A DNA stretch of 64,000 nucleotides from Pseudomonas sp. PDM05 (GTDB lineage Bacteria; Pseudomonadota; Gammaproteobacteria; Pseudomonadales; Pseudomonadaceae). Numbering within the stretch: the stretch's first letter is position 1; each line of letters starts with the position of its first letter. This document shows, one piece after another, positions 8,929 to 17,692 of the stretch. The DNA lies in assembly GCF_014851685.1 (NCBI RefSeq), contig NZ_JACVAC010000006.1:248001-312000 (forward strand), in the 5' to 3' direction. The notes under the pieces were generated by a model. It was not told where the DNA came from, made no database searches, and was given only the letters and a program-made list of their open reading frames with translations. The translations under genes were made by a program, and so were the position numbers.

Positions 8929-10020
8929 TTATTCGGAGGGCACGTATTCTACAACTTCCAGGTCGAAACCGGATATGGCATTAAATTTCATCGGCGCACT
9001 CATCAGGCGCATTTTGCGCACGCCCAGGTCACGCAGGATCTGCGAACCGGCACCGACAATGCTGTACGTGGTCGGCTTTTTCACCGGCGCGTGGTCGGCC
9101 GTTTCACGGATATGCGCCAGCAGCACATCGCCATCCAGCGGGTGACCGAGCAACAGCACCACACCGCTGCCGGCCTCGGAGACCGCAGCCATCGCGGCGC
9201 GCAGGCTCCAGCGGCCCGGCTGCTTGACCATCAGCAGATCGCGCAGTGGGTCCATGTTGTGCACGCGCACCAGGGTCGGCTCTTCGGCGCACACGGTGCC
9301 CAGGGTCAGGGCCATGTGCACGTCGCCTTCCACTGAATCACGGTAGGTCACCAAATTGAATTGGCCCAGTTCGCTGTCCAGTGGCTGCTCGGCAATCCGC
9401 TGAACGGTACGTTCGTGGATCATCCGGTAGTGAATCAGGTCGGCGATGGTGCCGATCTTGATGTCGTGTTCGGCGGCAAACGCCTCGAGTTCGGTGCGAC
9501 GGGCCATGGTGCCGTCGTCATTCATCACTTCGCAGATCACGCCGCTGGGCTCGAAACCGGCCATGCGCGCCAGGTCGCAGGCGGCTTCGGTGTGGCCGGC
9601 GCGGGCCAGGGTGCCACCCGGTTGGGCCATCAACGGGAAGATGTGGCCGGGGCTGACGATGTCTTCGGCCTTGGCGTCCTTCGCGGCGGCCGCTTGCACG
9701 GTGCGTGCGCGGTCGGCAGCGGAGATACCGGTGGTGACGCCCGTCGTCGCTTCGATGGACACGGTGAACTTGGTGCCAAACCCGGAGCCGTTGCGCGGCG
9801 CCATCAACGGCAGCTTGAGCAATTCGCAGCGCTCGCGGCTCATGGGCATGCAGATCAACCCACGGGCGTGCTTGGCCATGAAGTTGATGTGCTCGGGCTT
9901 GCAGGCCTCGGCGGCCATGATGATGTCGCCTTCGTTCTCGCGGTCTTCGTCATCCATGAGGATGACCATCTTGCCTTGGCGGATGTCTTCAACCAGTTCT
10001 TCGATGCTATTGAGCGCCAC
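8929..10020 (-). CDS. ribBA: Dihydroxybutanone phosphate synthase with degenerate cyclohydrolase domain (RibBX)
   Basis: The N-terminal domain (about residues 1-205) is an intact RibB, which turns ribulose 5-phosphate into 3,4-dihydroxy-2-butanone 4-phosphate and formate: VILMDDEDRENEGDIIMAAE, the GLICMPMS block and ARAGHTEAACDL are all present. The C-terminal domain (about 206-363) aligns with GTP cyclohydrolase II but lacks the zinc and catalytic residues: where RibA has [17 protein letters not shown], this protein has VHNMDPLRDLLMVKQPG, and RQEGRGIGL is replaced by LGHPLDGDVLL. Automatic annotation often calls it bifunctional RibBA. The sequence fits the RibBX variant known in Proteobacteria, in which the second domain has no cyclohydrolase activity. 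Confidence 0.93.
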   Translation of the reverse strand: MALNSIEELVEDIRQGKMVILMDDEDRENEGDIIMAAEACKPEHINFMAKHARGLICMPMSRERCELLKLPLMAPRNGSGFGTKFTVSIEATTGVTTGISAADRARTVQAAAAKDAKAEDIVSPGHIFPLMAQPGGTLARAGHTEAACDLARMAGFEPSGVICEVMNDDGTMARRTELEAFAAEHDIKIGTIADLIHYRMIHERTVQRIAEQPLDSELGQFNLVTYRDSVEGDVHMALTLGTVCAEEPTLVRVHNMDPLRDLLMVKQPGRWSLRAAMAAVSEAGSGVVLLLGHPLDGDVLLAHIRETADHAPVKKPTTYSIVGAGSQILRDLGVRKMRLMSAPMKFNAISGFDLEVVEYVPSE

Positions 10021-10035
10021 GTGGCACCCCCTTGG

Positions 10036-10698
10036 TCAGGATTTCAGGTAGCCGTTAGCGGCCAGAAAACTTTCGGTGATGTTACTTCCGGTTGGCTCTG
10101 CGGCCTTATCGCCCAGTAGCAGGCGCTCCAGGTAACGGGCAAGCAAGTCGACTTCCAGGTTCACCCGGCGGCCTGGCTGGTAGGACGCCATGATGGTTTC
10201 GCTGAGGGTGTGGGGAATGATGGTCAGTTCGAATTCGGCGCCGTTCACGGCGTTCACGGTCAGGCTGGTGCCATCGACGGTGATCGAGCCTTTGTGCGCG
10301 ATGTACTTGGCCAGCTCTTTGGGCGCGCGGATACGGAATTCCACGGCACGCGCGTTTTCGCTGCGGGCTACCACTTCGCCGACGCCATCGACATGGCCGC
10401 TGACCAGGTGACCACCCAGGCGGGTGGTTGGGGTGAGGGCTTTTTCCAGGTTGACCGGGCTGCCAGCCTTGAGGTCGTTCATCGCGGTGCAATCCAGGGT
10501 TTCCCGGCTGACGTCGGCGGCAAAGCCGTTGCCCGGCAACTCGATGACGGTCAGGCACACGCCGTTGATCGCGATGCTGTCACCCAGCTTGACGTCGCCG
10601 AGGTCGAGCTTGCCGGTTTCAACCGACAGGCGCACATCGCCGCCTTTTGGGGTCATGGCGCGGATGCTGCCGATGGATTCGATGATGCCGGTGAACAT
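10036..10698 (-). CDS. ribE: Riboflavin synthase alpha chain
   Basis: Dismutates two lumazine molecules to riboflavin and the ribityl pyrimidine. 220 residues made of two tandem lumazine-binding barrels. The first begins MFTGIIESIGSI and contains GDSIAINGVCLTV. The second begins near residue 98 with GHLVSGHVDGVGEV and contains KGSITVDGTSLTVN. The repeat of the GxSIxxxGxxLTV block shows the internal duplication. It lies 47 bp after ribD and 15 bp before ribBX. Some Pseudomonas annotations use the name ribC. Confidence 0.96.
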   Translation of the reverse strand: MFTGIIESIGSIRAMTPKGGDVRLSVETGKLDLGDVKLGDSIAINGVCLTVIELPGNGFAADVSRETLDCTAMNDLKAGSPVNLEKALTPTTRLGGHLVSGHVDGVGEVVARSENARAVEFRIRAPKELAKYIAHKGSITVDGTSLTVNAVNGAEFELTIIPHTLSETIMASYQPGRRVNLEVDLLARYLERLLLGDKAAEPTGSNITESFLAANGYLKS

Positions 10699-10745
10699 GG
10701 CCTTCTCCTGGAAAACGGTGCGGGCACTTGAGCGCCCGGTCAGAA

Positions 10746-11882
10746 TTATACGCTCGCGGGTGGAAGCGGGATGGCAGTGACTCGCCAGTCGTCGCCTACA
10801 GCGCGCATTTCAGTGATCTTGAGTTGGGGAGCGTCGGCCAGTTTCTCAAGCGGCCAGTCCAGCAACGGCCGTGCAGCGGAACCGAGGAACTTGCCGGCGA
10901 TGAATATCACGTACTCATCCACCAGGCCTTGCTGGGCAAATGCCCCCGCCAGGCTTGGGCCTGCCTCGACCAACACTTCGTTGACGCCACGGGCGGCCAG
11001 CGCCACCAGCGCCGAACGCAGGTCGACCTGGCCATCGACACCCGGCACCACCAGGCATTCGGGGCCACGTGGGAACTGGTTCTCCGGGGTTACGCAGGTG
11101 ATGACCAGCGCCGGCCCGGCCTTGAAGAACGGTGCGTTGAGCGGCACGCGCAGGCGGCCGTCAATCAGTACACGTAACGGCGGACGCGACATGGCCAGGG
11201 CCGTGGTGGCTTCGTCCAGGCCCAGTTCGGCAGCGCGCACGGTCAGGCGGGCGCCGTCGGCGAGCACCGTGTCGGCGCCGGTCAGCACCACACTGGCCTC
11301 GGCACGCAGGCGCTGCACGGCGGCGCGGGCAGCCGGACCGGTGATCCATTGGCTTTCGCCACTGGCCATGGCGGTGCGACCGTCCAGGCTCATTGCCAGC
11401 TTGACCCGCACGAAGGGCAGGCCGTGTTCCATGCGCTTGAGGAACCCCGGATTCAATGCGCGGGCCTGGGCTTCCAGCACGCCACTAAAGACCTCGATCC
11501 CGGCTTGTGCCAGACGCTGCATGCCGCGCCCGGCCACTTCGGGGTTCGGGTCCTGCATGCCGGCCACGACGCGCGCGACACCGGCCGTGACCAAGGCATC
11601 GGCGCACGGCGGTGTACGCCCGTGGTGGCTGCACGGTTCGAGGGTCACGTACACCGTGGCGCCCCGGGCCTTGTCACCGGCGGCGCGCAAGGCGTTGGGC
11701 TCGGCGTGGGGCTCGCCGGTGCGCTCATGCCAACCTTCACCGACAATCTGCCCATCGCGCACGATCACGCAGCCGACCCGAGGGTTGGGATGGGTGGTGT
11801 ACAAGCCTTTGCGCGCCAATTCGAGGGCACGGGCCATGTAGTGGGCGTCCAGGACAGCTTGTTCGGCAGACGGTGGGTTCAT
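10746..11882 (-). CDS. ribD: Bifunctional diaminohydroxyphosphoribosylaminopyrimidine deaminase / uracil reductase
   Basis: Carries out the second and third steps of riboflavin synthesis. 378 residues. The N-terminal zinc deaminase domain has H59-A-E61 ([10 protein letters not shown]) and the PCxxH...C motif with C84 and C93 ([12 protein letters not shown]). The C-terminal NADPH-dependent reductase domain starts near residue 150 ([14 protein letters not shown]) and includes the GADTVLADG and [10 protein letters not shown] segments. The start overlaps the nrdR stop as ATGA (11879-11882), so the two are coupled. Confidence 0.97.
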   Translation of the reverse strand: MNPPSAEQAVLDAHYMARALELARKGLYTTHPNPRVGCVIVRDGQIVGEGWHERTGEPHAEPNALRAAGDKARGATVYVTLEPCSHHGRTPPCADALVTAGVARVVAGMQDPNPEVAGRGMQRLAQAGIEVFSGVLEAQARALNPGFLKRMEHGLPFVRVKLAMSLDGRTAMASGESQWITGPAARAAVQRLRAEASVVLTGADTVLADGARLTVRAAELGLDEATTALAMSRPPLRVLIDGRLRVPLNAPFFKAGPALVITCVTPENQFPRGPECLVVPGVDGQVDLRSALVALAARGVNEVLVEAGPSLAGAFAQQGLVDEYVIFIAGKFLGSAARPLLDWPLEKLADAPQLKITEMRAVGDDWRVTAIPLPPASV

Positions 11883-12343
11883 TGTTTGGCAGGCTCCCGG
11901 GCCAGGCGGTCGATCTCTTCGCGGAACTCATTGAGGTCCTGGAAGCGTCGATAGACCGAGGCGAAACGGATATAGGCGACTTCGTCGAGCTTTTGCAGCT
12001 CGCCCATCACCAGTTCTCCAACCACCAGGCTCTTGACCTCGCGCTCGCCGGTCGCACGCAGTTTGTGCTTGATATGCGCCAGCGCCGCCTCCAGCCGCTC
12101 GACACTCACCGGGCGTTTTTCCAGGGCGCGCTGCATACCGGCGCGCAGTTTTTCTTCGTCGAAAGGCTGGCGGCTGCCGTCGGACTTGATCAGGCGCGGC
12201 AATACCAGTTCGGCGGTTTCGAAGGTGGTGAAACGTTCACCACAGGCCAGGCATTCGCGCCGGCGACGCACTTGATCGCCCTCGGCGACCAGACGTGAGT
12301 CAATGACCTTGGTGTCGTTGGCACCGCAGAAGGGACAGTGCAT
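11879..12343 (-). CDS. nrdR: Transcriptional repressor NrdR
   Basis: ATP/dATP-sensing repressor of ribonucleotide reductase genes. 154 residues from the ATG at 12343, the normal family length; the open frame extends further upstream but the extra residues are not family-like. A zinc ribbon uses C3, C6, C31 and C34 ([15 protein letters not shown] and [12 protein letters not shown]). The ATP-cone domain follows from about residue 49. First gene of the nrdR-ribD-ribE-ribBX-ribH-nusB-thiL unit. No NrdR box is evident in the 139 bp upstream. Confidence 0.96.
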   Translation of the reverse strand: MHCPFCGANDTKVIDSRLVAEGDQVRRRRECLACGERFTTFETAELVLPRLIKSDGSRQPFDEEKLRAGMQRALEKRPVSVERLEAALAHIKHKLRATGEREVKSLVVGELVMGELQKLDEVAYIRFASVYRRFQDLNEFREEIDRLAREPAKQ

Positions 12344-12482
12344 GGTGGCAGGCAACAAAAAAAGGGAGGGCCATGGTAGCGCATCCCCGTGGCAAGACAA
12401 GCCATAGCCTTTACGGTATATAGGCTGACTATTATGTTTCATATTTTTTAAGCCACGGATTTTGCCCTTTCTGGAGCCGTAC

Positions 12483-12938
12483 ATGCAGTTACGACCACTT
12501 GTATTACTTACCGTGTTCAGTTTCCTGGTCGCCTGCAGCAGCGAAGCCCCCAAACCTTCCGCGCCCGCCCCTCAGCCTGCGCAAGAGAAAAAAGTCCCGG
12601 GCCTTGAAGACCTCGGCCCGCTACCGGCCTATCAGCGTGAAATCAACGGCAGCCTGACCAACGTGCCGGCCGGCGCCGAAGTCGAGATGGCCCTGCTGGT
12701 GATCGACGATCGCTCGCGCCCACAACAGTTGCTCGCCAGCAGCGTGCTCACCGGCAATGGCAAGCCCCTGGCCTTCCGCCTGCGTTTCAACCCCCAGGCC
12801 TTCCCGGCCGGCGCCCGCGTTGAATTGCGCGGCCGCGCCAGCCAGTCCGGCCAGTTGATCCTGCACCTGCCCGCCGTGCGCATCACCCAGGCGATCACCC
12901 AGACCACCGGCCCCCTGCAACTCGTCAAGGCACCATGA
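12483..12938 (+). CDS. YbaY/YscW-family outer-membrane lipoprotein
   Basis: 151 residues. The ATG at 12483 is preceded by GGAG and gives a lipoprotein signal peptide ending in a lipobox (LVAC, lipidated Cys about residue 17); the frame is open 21 bp further but that start would spoil the signal. After a linker rich in P, A, Q and K comes the beta-sandwich domain of the YbaY/YscW type: [31 protein letters not shown] and [22 protein letters not shown]. coli YbaY is a poorly understood lipoprotein, and YscW acts as a secretin pilotin in type III systems; no secretin is near here. The stop overlaps the next gene (ATGA). Confidence 0.85.
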   Translation: MQLRPLVLLTVFSFLVACSSEAPKPSAPAPQPAQEKKVPGLEDLGPLPAYQREINGSLTNVPAGAEVEMALLVIDDRSRPQQLLASSVLTGNGKPLAFRLRFNPQAFPAGARVELRGRASQSGQLILHLPAVRITQAITQTTGPLQLVKAP

Positions 12939-13591
12939 CGCCACCGCTGGCCCTGCAAGCGGCACTGAGCGAACTGATCGGCGACGCCCAACTGATGCCC
13001 TGCCCGCTGCCGGGCACCGAGTTGTCGTTATGGCTGCTGGATGCAGACAACATGGACCGCGCCTTCAGCCCCGAAGAAACCCGGCGCATCCTGCATGAAC
13101 CGCCGTACTGGAGCTTCTGCTGGGCCAGCGGCCTGGCGCTGGCGCGGTATCTGGCGGCGCATCCCGAGTGGGTTGCCGGCAAGCGCGTGCTGGATTTTGG
13201 CGCCGGCTCCGGCGTGGCCGGGATTGCGGCGGTCAAGGCCGGCGCCCTGGAAGTGGTGGCGTGCGATCTTGATCCGCTGGCGCTGGCGTCTTGCCGGGCG
13301 AATGCCGAACTCAACGGTGTGGAACTGGGGTATTCACAGGACTTCTTTGCCGAAACCGACCGCTTCGACCTGATCCTCGTGGCCGACGTGCTTTACGACC
13401 GCGCCAACCTGCCGCTGCTCGATCACTTCCTGACCCGCGGCCGTGAGGCACTGGTGGCCGATTCGCGGGTGCGCGACTTTCAACATGCGGAGTATCAAAG
13501 ACTGGAAGTCCTGGACGCGTTGACGCTGCCGGACCTGGCCGAGCCTTGGGAGTTTCGCAAGGTGAGCCTGTACCACTCGCGGCGGCCTTGA
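12935..13591 (+). CDS. Class I SAM methyltransferase, probable protein lysine methyltransferase
   Basis: 218 residues. The Rossmann SAM-binding core has motif I at about residue 85 (VLDFGAGSGVAGIAAVKAGA), an acidic motif II (VACDLDPLAL) and the post-II VADVLYD motif. DVLYD together with the upstream PPYWSFCWASGLALARYL is typical of the METTL20/ETF-beta lysine methyltransferase group (method-16-like family), so the substrate may be the electron transfer flavoprotein beta subunit; that is an inference. A nucleic-acid or other protein substrate remains possible. It overlaps the lipoprotein gene by 4 bp. The same order precedes the thioredoxin gene in other pseudomonads as I recall them. Confidence 0.8.
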   Translation: MTPPLALQAALSELIGDAQLMPCPLPGTELSLWLLDADNMDRAFSPEETRRILHEPPYWSFCWASGLALARYLAAHPEWVAGKRVLDFGAGSGVAGIAAVKAGALEVVACDLDPLALASCRANAELNGVELGYSQDFFAETDRFDLILVADVLYDRANLPLLDHFLTRGREALVADSRVRDFQHAEYQRLEVLDALTLPDLAEPWEFRKVSLYHSRRP

Positions 13592-13592
13592 G

Positions 13593-13681
13593 GCCATCGC
13601 CGGCAAGCCCGCTCCCAGATTCGCACTGCCGCGTCCTGTTGAAATGCATTCCCCTGTGGGAGCGGGCTTGCCCGCGATAGC
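13593..13681. repeat. Inverted REP doublet (REPIN)
   Basis: Two REP copies in opposite orientation: 13593-13617 (core CCGGCAAGCCCGCTCCCA) and 13655-13681 (core TGTGGGAGCGGGCTTGCC). They flank a 37-bp spacer that ends in TTGAAATGCATTCCCC. The right copy is intact, and the left copy has small changes. The doublet sits just after the methyltransferase stop and 80 bp before cnoX. Its spacer motif recurs, multiplied, in the array at 25423-25515. No REP-associated transposase is in the window. Confidence 0.8.
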
Positions 13682-13761
13682 GATCTTGAACCCGCCGTGC
13701 TTTCAGCCAACTGCGCCAGCCCTTATAGTTCCCCCCATTCCCGCTTTATTCGAGACGCCCC

Positions 13762-14634
13762 ATGAGTGAGCCCACGCCGTATATCTTCGATGTCACCACC
13801 GCCACATTCGACCAGGCAGTGATCGAGAACTCCTTCCACAAGCCCGTGCTGGTGGACTTCTGGGCCGAGTGGTGTGCGCCGTGCAAGGCGTTGATGCCGT
13901 TGTTGGCGCAGATTGCCGAGAGTTACCAGGGCGAGTTGCTGCTGGCCAAGGTCGATTGCGAGGCCGAACAGGACATCGTGGCGCGCTTTGGCATTCGCAG
14001 CCTGCCGACGGTGGTGCTGTTCAAGGATGGCCAGCCGGTCGATGGGTTTGCCGGGGCGCAGCCGGAGTCGGCAGTGCGGGCAATGCTGGAGCCGCATGTG
14101 CAGATGCCACCACCGGCGGCAGCCGATCCGTTGGAGCAGGCCCAGGCGTTGTTTGCCGAAGGCCGCATCAACGATGCCGAGGCCGTACTGGTGACGCTGC
14201 TGGGCGAGGACAACACCAACGCCGCCGCGCTGATCCTGTATGCACGCTGCCTGGCCGAGCGCGGTGAGCTGGGCGAAGCCCAAACCGTGCTCGACGCGGT
14301 CAAAAGCGACGAGCACAAGGCCGCCCTCGCCGGCGCCAAGGCGCAGATCACCTTCCTGCGCCAGGCCGCCGACCTGCCGGACGCCGCCGACCTGAAAAGC
14401 CGCCTGGCGCAAAACCCGCAGGATGACGAAGCGGCCTACCAACTGAGCATCCAGCAACTGGCGCGCCAGCAGTACGACGCGGCGCTGGAAGGTTTACTCA
14501 AGTTGTTTATCCGCAACCGCAGCTACAGCGAAGGCTTGCCGCACAAGACCTTGCTGCAGGTGTTCGAACTGCTGGGCAATGATCACCCGCTGGTCACGGT
14601 GTACCGCCGCAAGCTGTTCGCTGCGTTGTACTAA
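13762..14634 (+). CDS. cnoX: Thioredoxin-TPR chaperedoxin CnoX (YbbN)
   Basis: 290 residues. N-terminal thioredoxin domain (about 1-110) with the redox motif C38-A-P-C41 (WAEWCAPCKALMPLL) and the cis-proline loop RSLPTVVLF. The C-terminal half is alpha-helical with degenerate tetratricopeptide repeats (AQALFAEGRINDAEAVLVTLL and YQLSIQQLARQQYDAALEGLLKLF). In E. coli the protein protects unfolded proteins from oxidation and hands them to GroEL; there the first cysteine is lost, while here both are present, as in the redox-active alphaproteobacterial form. Its stop overlaps the convergent small gene by 3-4 bp. Confidence 0.93.
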   Translation: MSEPTPYIFDVTTATFDQAVIENSFHKPVLVDFWAEWCAPCKALMPLLAQIAESYQGELLLAKVDCEAEQDIVARFGIRSLPTVVLFKDGQPVDGFAGAQPESAVRAMLEPHVQMPPPAAADPLEQAQALFAEGRINDAEAVLVTLLGEDNTNAAALILYARCLAERGELGEAQTVLDAVKSDEHKAALAGAKAQITFLRQAADLPDAADLKSRLAQNPQDDEAAYQLSIQQLARQQYDAALEGLLKLFIRNRSYSEGLPHKTLLQVFELLGNDHPLVTVYRRKLFAALY

Positions 14635-14975
14635 TCACCGATCCAGCTGTACAGCGGCGTATCCCCGCCGCTGGCGACTTTCACCTTGGCGTTATGGCGC
14701 AGGCGCACCAACAGGCGCTTGCCCGCCGAGGCGTCGCCGGCCAGGCCTTCCAATTGATCGAGCAACTCCAGACCGCTGAGTTGCCCGGCGCTGCGCAATA
14801 CATCCTGGGCCTTCTGCCATAGATCTTCATCCTGCTTGACTGGCACTGCAGCCGGCGCACTTGGCGCGGGGGCAGCCTGCAACTGGGCGCCCAGGCGTGC
14901 CCAATCGCCGTCGTCCAGCTCCAGGGTCAAGTCCACCGGCAGGTCGCCGACGGTTCCACGAATTCTCAACATCAT
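14631..14975 (-). CDS. Small hypothetical cytosolic protein
   Basis: About 114 residues from the ATG at 14975, chosen because AGGAG lies 5 bp upstream; an ATG follows directly, so 113 residues is equally possible. The N-terminus (MMLRIRGTVGDLPVDLTLELDDGDWARL) looks like a short beta domain. A linker rich in A and P is followed by a helical C-terminal part ending TPLYSWIGD. I do not recognise the family. It is convergent with cnoX and divergent from the zinc locus, with the Zur-like box in the gap of 128 bp. Confidence 0.75.
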   Translation of the reverse strand: MMLRIRGTVGDLPVDLTLELDDGDWARLGAQLQAAPAPSAPAAVPVKQDEDLWQKAQDVLRSAGQLSGLELLDQLEGLAGDASAGKRLLVRLRHNAKVKVASGGDTPLYSWIGD

Positions 14976-15057
14976 CCGTACTCCTGCATTTTTTCTGACG
15001 GGCATGCTCCCATGCGGCTTGCGCAACGCCAAGCGGGCGGTCAAACTCTCAGCCCTA

Positions 15058-15079
15058 TTGTTATAAGATCACATAACAA
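15058..15079. promoter_or_regulatory. Candidate Zur box
   Basis: Perfect inverted repeat TTGTTAT-N8-ATAACAA. Its left part, TGTTATAAGATCACA, closely matches the E. coli znu operator TGTTATAATATCACA. It lies 24 bp before the start of a histidine-rich periplasmic protein gene, so zinc-loaded Zur would block the promoter. Zinc-starvation control is also known for the matching P. aeruginosa locus. The site itself is read from the sequence; binding is inferred. Confidence 0.75.
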
Positions 15080-15103
15080 AACTTTCATCTCTGGAGCCGC
15101 CCC

Positions 15104-15697
15104 ATGCGCCGTTTGTTGCTTGCTTTGCCGTTTGCCCTGCTGCCACTGGCGGTTGCCCATGCCCATGAAGAGCACGACCACGAGCACGGCAGCCTCGGCG
15201 CCCACGAACATGGCGTCGGCCGCCTCAACGCTGTGCTCGACGGCCAGGCACTGGAGCTGGAACTGGACAGCCCGGCAATGAACCTGGTGGGTTTCGAACA
15301 CCCTGCCACCAGCGCCGCCGACAAAGCCAAGGTCGCGGCCGTGCGCAAACAGCTGGAGAACCCGCTGGCCCTGTTCAACCTGCCCAAGGCCGCCGGTTGC
15401 GTGGCCAGCTCCCAGGAACTCAACAGCCCACTGTTCGGCGACAAGCCCGAAGCCGATCACGACGACGATGATGACCACGATCACGACGCCAAAGACGGCG
15501 AGCATCATCACGACCACAGCGAAATCCACGCCCACTACCAATTCACCTGCGCCACGCCGACGGCCCTGAGCAACCTCGACCTGACCCAGGTGTTCAAGAC
15601 CTTCCCCGCCACCCAGAAAATTCAGGTACAACTGATCGGCCCGAGCGGCCAGCAAGGTGTTGACGCGACGGCCACAGCCGCCACTCTGAAGTTCTGA
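15104..15697 (+). CDS. Histidine-rich periplasmic zinc-binding protein (DUF2796, ZrgA-like)
   Basis: 197 residues. Signal peptide MRRLLLALPFALLPLAVAHA, cleaved so that the mature protein starts with a histidine cluster (HEEHDHEHGSLGAHEHG). A second cluster near residue 122 is very rich in Asp and His (DHDDDDDHDHD, then EHHHDHSEIHAHY). The two clusters flank a folded domain of the DUF2796 family, which includes the Vibrio zinc-uptake protein ZrgA. Two or three cysteines (AAGCVASS, FTCATP) may form a disulfide. It probably captures zinc in the periplasm for the ABC system encoded just downstream (6-bp gap). Confidence 0.88.
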   Translation: MRRLLLALPFALLPLAVAHAHEEHDHEHGSLGAHEHGVGRLNAVLDGQALELELDSPAMNLVGFEHPATSAADKAKVAAVRKQLENPLALFNLPKAAGCVASSQELNSPLFGDKPEADHDDDDDHDHDAKDGEHHHDHSEIHAHYQFTCATPTALSNLDLTQVFKTFPATQKIQVQLIGPSGQQGVDATATAATLKF

Positions 15698-15703
15698 GTT
15701 CAC

Positions 15704-16414
15704 ATGACCCAAGCACTGATCGAACTGTCCGACCTGGGCTTCAACTGGCCCGGTCACCCGCAGTTGCTCGACATCCCCGCGTTCCGCCTGGACGCGGGTG
15801 AAAGCCTGTTCCTCAAGGGCCCTAGCGGCAGCGGCAAAACCACGCTGCTGGGCCTGCTCGGCGGTGTGCAAACGCCCAGCCAGGGCAGCATCCGCCTGCT
15901 CGGCCAGGAGCTGACCGAGCTTTCGGCCGGCGCCCGCGACCGCTTCCGCGTCGACCACACCGGCTATATCTTCCAGCAGTTCAACCTGCTGCCGTTCCTG
16001 TCGGTGCGCGAGAATGTCGAGTTGCCCTGCCACTTTTCCAAGCTGCGTGCGCAACGGGCCAGGCAGCGCCACGGCAGTGTCGATCAAGCCGCCGCGACCT
16101 TGCTCGCGCACCTCGGCTTGAAGGATAAAACCTTGCTGGAACGCCGCGCCGATTCACTGTCCATCGGCCAACAACAACGTGTCGCCGCCGCCCGTGCATT
16201 GATCGGCCAACCGGAACTGGTGATCGCCGACGAGCCCACCTCGGCCCTGGACTACGACGCCCGCGAGGCTTTCCTTCAGCTGTTGTTCGCCGAATGCCGC
16301 GAAGCCGGCGCCAGCCTGCTGTTTGTGAGCCACGATCAAAGCCTGGCTGCGCTGTTCGACCGCCACCTGTCGCTGGCCGAACTCAATCGCGCCGCCACGC
16401 CCGCAGAGGTTTGA
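15704..16414 (+). CDS. ABC transporter ATP-binding protein (MacB/LolD type)
   Basis: 236 residues. Walker A GPSGSGKTT near residue 39, Q-loop in YIFQQFNLLPFLSVRENV, signature LSIGQQQR near 155, Walker B LVIADEPTSALD near 172 and the switch histidine SHDQSL near 205. This ATPase subfamily pairs with FtsX/MacB-type permeases that move lipoproteins or drive periplasmic work rather than import solutes through a channel. It is separated by 1 bp from its permease gene. The Zur box and zinc-binding neighbour place it in zinc homeostasis. The direction and substrate of transport are unknown. Confidence 0.93.
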   Translation: MTQALIELSDLGFNWPGHPQLLDIPAFRLDAGESLFLKGPSGSGKTTLLGLLGGVQTPSQGSIRLLGQELTELSAGARDRFRVDHTGYIFQQFNLLPFLSVRENVELPCHFSKLRAQRARQRHGSVDQAAATLLAHLGLKDKTLLERRADSLSIGQQQRVAAARALIGQPELVIADEPTSALDYDAREAFLQLLFAECREAGASLLFVSHDQSLAALFDRHLSLAELNRAATPAEV

Positions 16415-16415
16415 G

Positions 16416-17681
16416 ATGTATCTGTTCCGTCTAGCCATGGCCAGCCTGGCTAACCGCCGCTTTACCGCGATCCTCACGGCCTTCGCCATCGCCCTCTCGG
16501 TGTGCCTGCTGCTGGCGGTAGAGCGTGTGCGCGTCGAGGCGCGCAACAGTTTCGCCAGCACCATCAGCGGCACCGACCTGATCGTCGGCGCCCGCTCCGG
16601 CTCGGTGAACCTGCTGCTGTACTCGGTGTTCCGCATCGGCAATGCCACCAACAACATCCGCTGGGACAGCTACGAGCACTTCGCCGCCAACCCCCAGGTG
16701 AAATGGGCGATCCCGATTTCCCTCGGCGACTCTCATCGTGGCTACCGCGTGATGGGCACCAACGAATCCTACTTCGAGCACTATCAGTACGGCCGCAAGC
16801 AACACCTCGAACTGGCCAGCGGCCGCGCCTTCGCCAGCGACCCGTTCGAAGTGGTGCTCGGCGCCGAAGTCGCCGAGGCGTTGCACTACAAGCTCGGCGA
16901 CAAGCTGGTACTGGCCCATGGCGTGGCGGTGGTCAGCCTGGTCAAGCACGACGACAAACCCTTCACCGTGGTCGGCATCCTCAAACGCACCGGCACCCCG
17001 GTAGACCGCACGTTGCACATCAGCCTGGGCGGCATGGAGGCGATCCACATCGACTGGCACAACGGCGTGCCGGCCCAGGGCAAAGGCCGTATCAGCGCAG
17101 ATCAGGCGCGCAACATGGACCTCACCCCGCAGGCCATCACTGCGTTCATGCTGGGCCTGAACAACAAGATTTCCACGTTCGCCCTGCAACGGGAGATCAA
17201 TGAATTCCGTGGCGAGCCGATGCTGGCGATCTTGCCGGGCGTGGCGCTGCAAGAGTTGTGGAGCATGATGAGCACCGCCGAAAAAGCGCTGTTCGTGATC
17301 TCGCTGTTCGTGGTGCTGACCGGTTTGATCGGCATGCTCACAGCGATCCTCACCAGCCTCAACGAGCGCCGCCGCGAAATGGCGATCTTGCGCTCGGTGG
17401 GCGCACGTCCGTGGCACATCGCGACATTGCTGATCTTCGAGGCCTTCGCCCTGGCGCTGTCCGGCGTGGTCGCGGGCATTGGCTTGCTGTACGTGTGCAT
17501 CGCCGCCTCGCGTGGGTACTTGCAGGCCAACTACGGCCTGGACTTGCCGATGGCATGGCCAAGCGAATATGAATGGACGTTGCTCGCCGGTATCCTGGCC
17601 GCCGCGCTGTTGATGGGAGGCGTGCCCGCGTGGCGTGCCTATCGACAATCCCTGGCCGACGGCCTGTCCATTCGTTTATGA
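16416..17681 (+). CDS. FtsX/MacB-type ABC permease
   Basis: 421 residues. One transmembrane helix near the N-terminus (about 15-35), a large periplasmic domain (about 40-275) with GTDLIVGARSGSVNLLLYSVF, and three C-terminal helices (about 285-310, 335-360 and 388-408) with the conserved cytosolic loop NERRREMAILRSVGARPWHI. This is the four-helix MacB topology. The partner ATPase is immediately upstream. The next gene starts 12 bp after the stop. Confidence 0.92.
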   Translation: MYLFRLAMASLANRRFTAILTAFAIALSVCLLLAVERVRVEARNSFASTISGTDLIVGARSGSVNLLLYSVFRIGNATNNIRWDSYEHFAANPQVKWAIPISLGDSHRGYRVMGTNESYFEHYQYGRKQHLELASGRAFASDPFEVVLGAEVAEALHYKLGDKLVLAHGVAVVSLVKHDDKPFTVVGILKRTGTPVDRTLHISLGGMEAIHIDWHNGVPAQGKGRISADQARNMDLTPQAITAFMLGLNNKISTFALQREINEFRGEPMLAILPGVALQELWSMMSTAEKALFVISLFVVLTGLIGMLTAILTSLNERRREMAILRSVGARPWHIATLLIFEAFALALSGVVAGIGLLYVCIAASRGYLQANYGLDLPMAWPSEYEWTLLAGILAAALLMGGVPAWRAYRQSLADGLSIRL

Positions 17682-17692
17682 GGAAGGCTTCG

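Noticed and set aside
5979..10745. FMN riboswitch expected near riboflavin genes
   Set aside because: None of the gaps upstream of ribA, ribH, ribBX or ribE is long enough or shows the conserved RFN elements; in pseudomonads the element is usually elsewhere.
16431..17648. 405-codon minus-strand frame opposite the zinc-locus permease
   Set aside because: Histidine- and glutamine-rich antisense translation with no domain and no ribosome-binding site; the plus-strand permease is clear.
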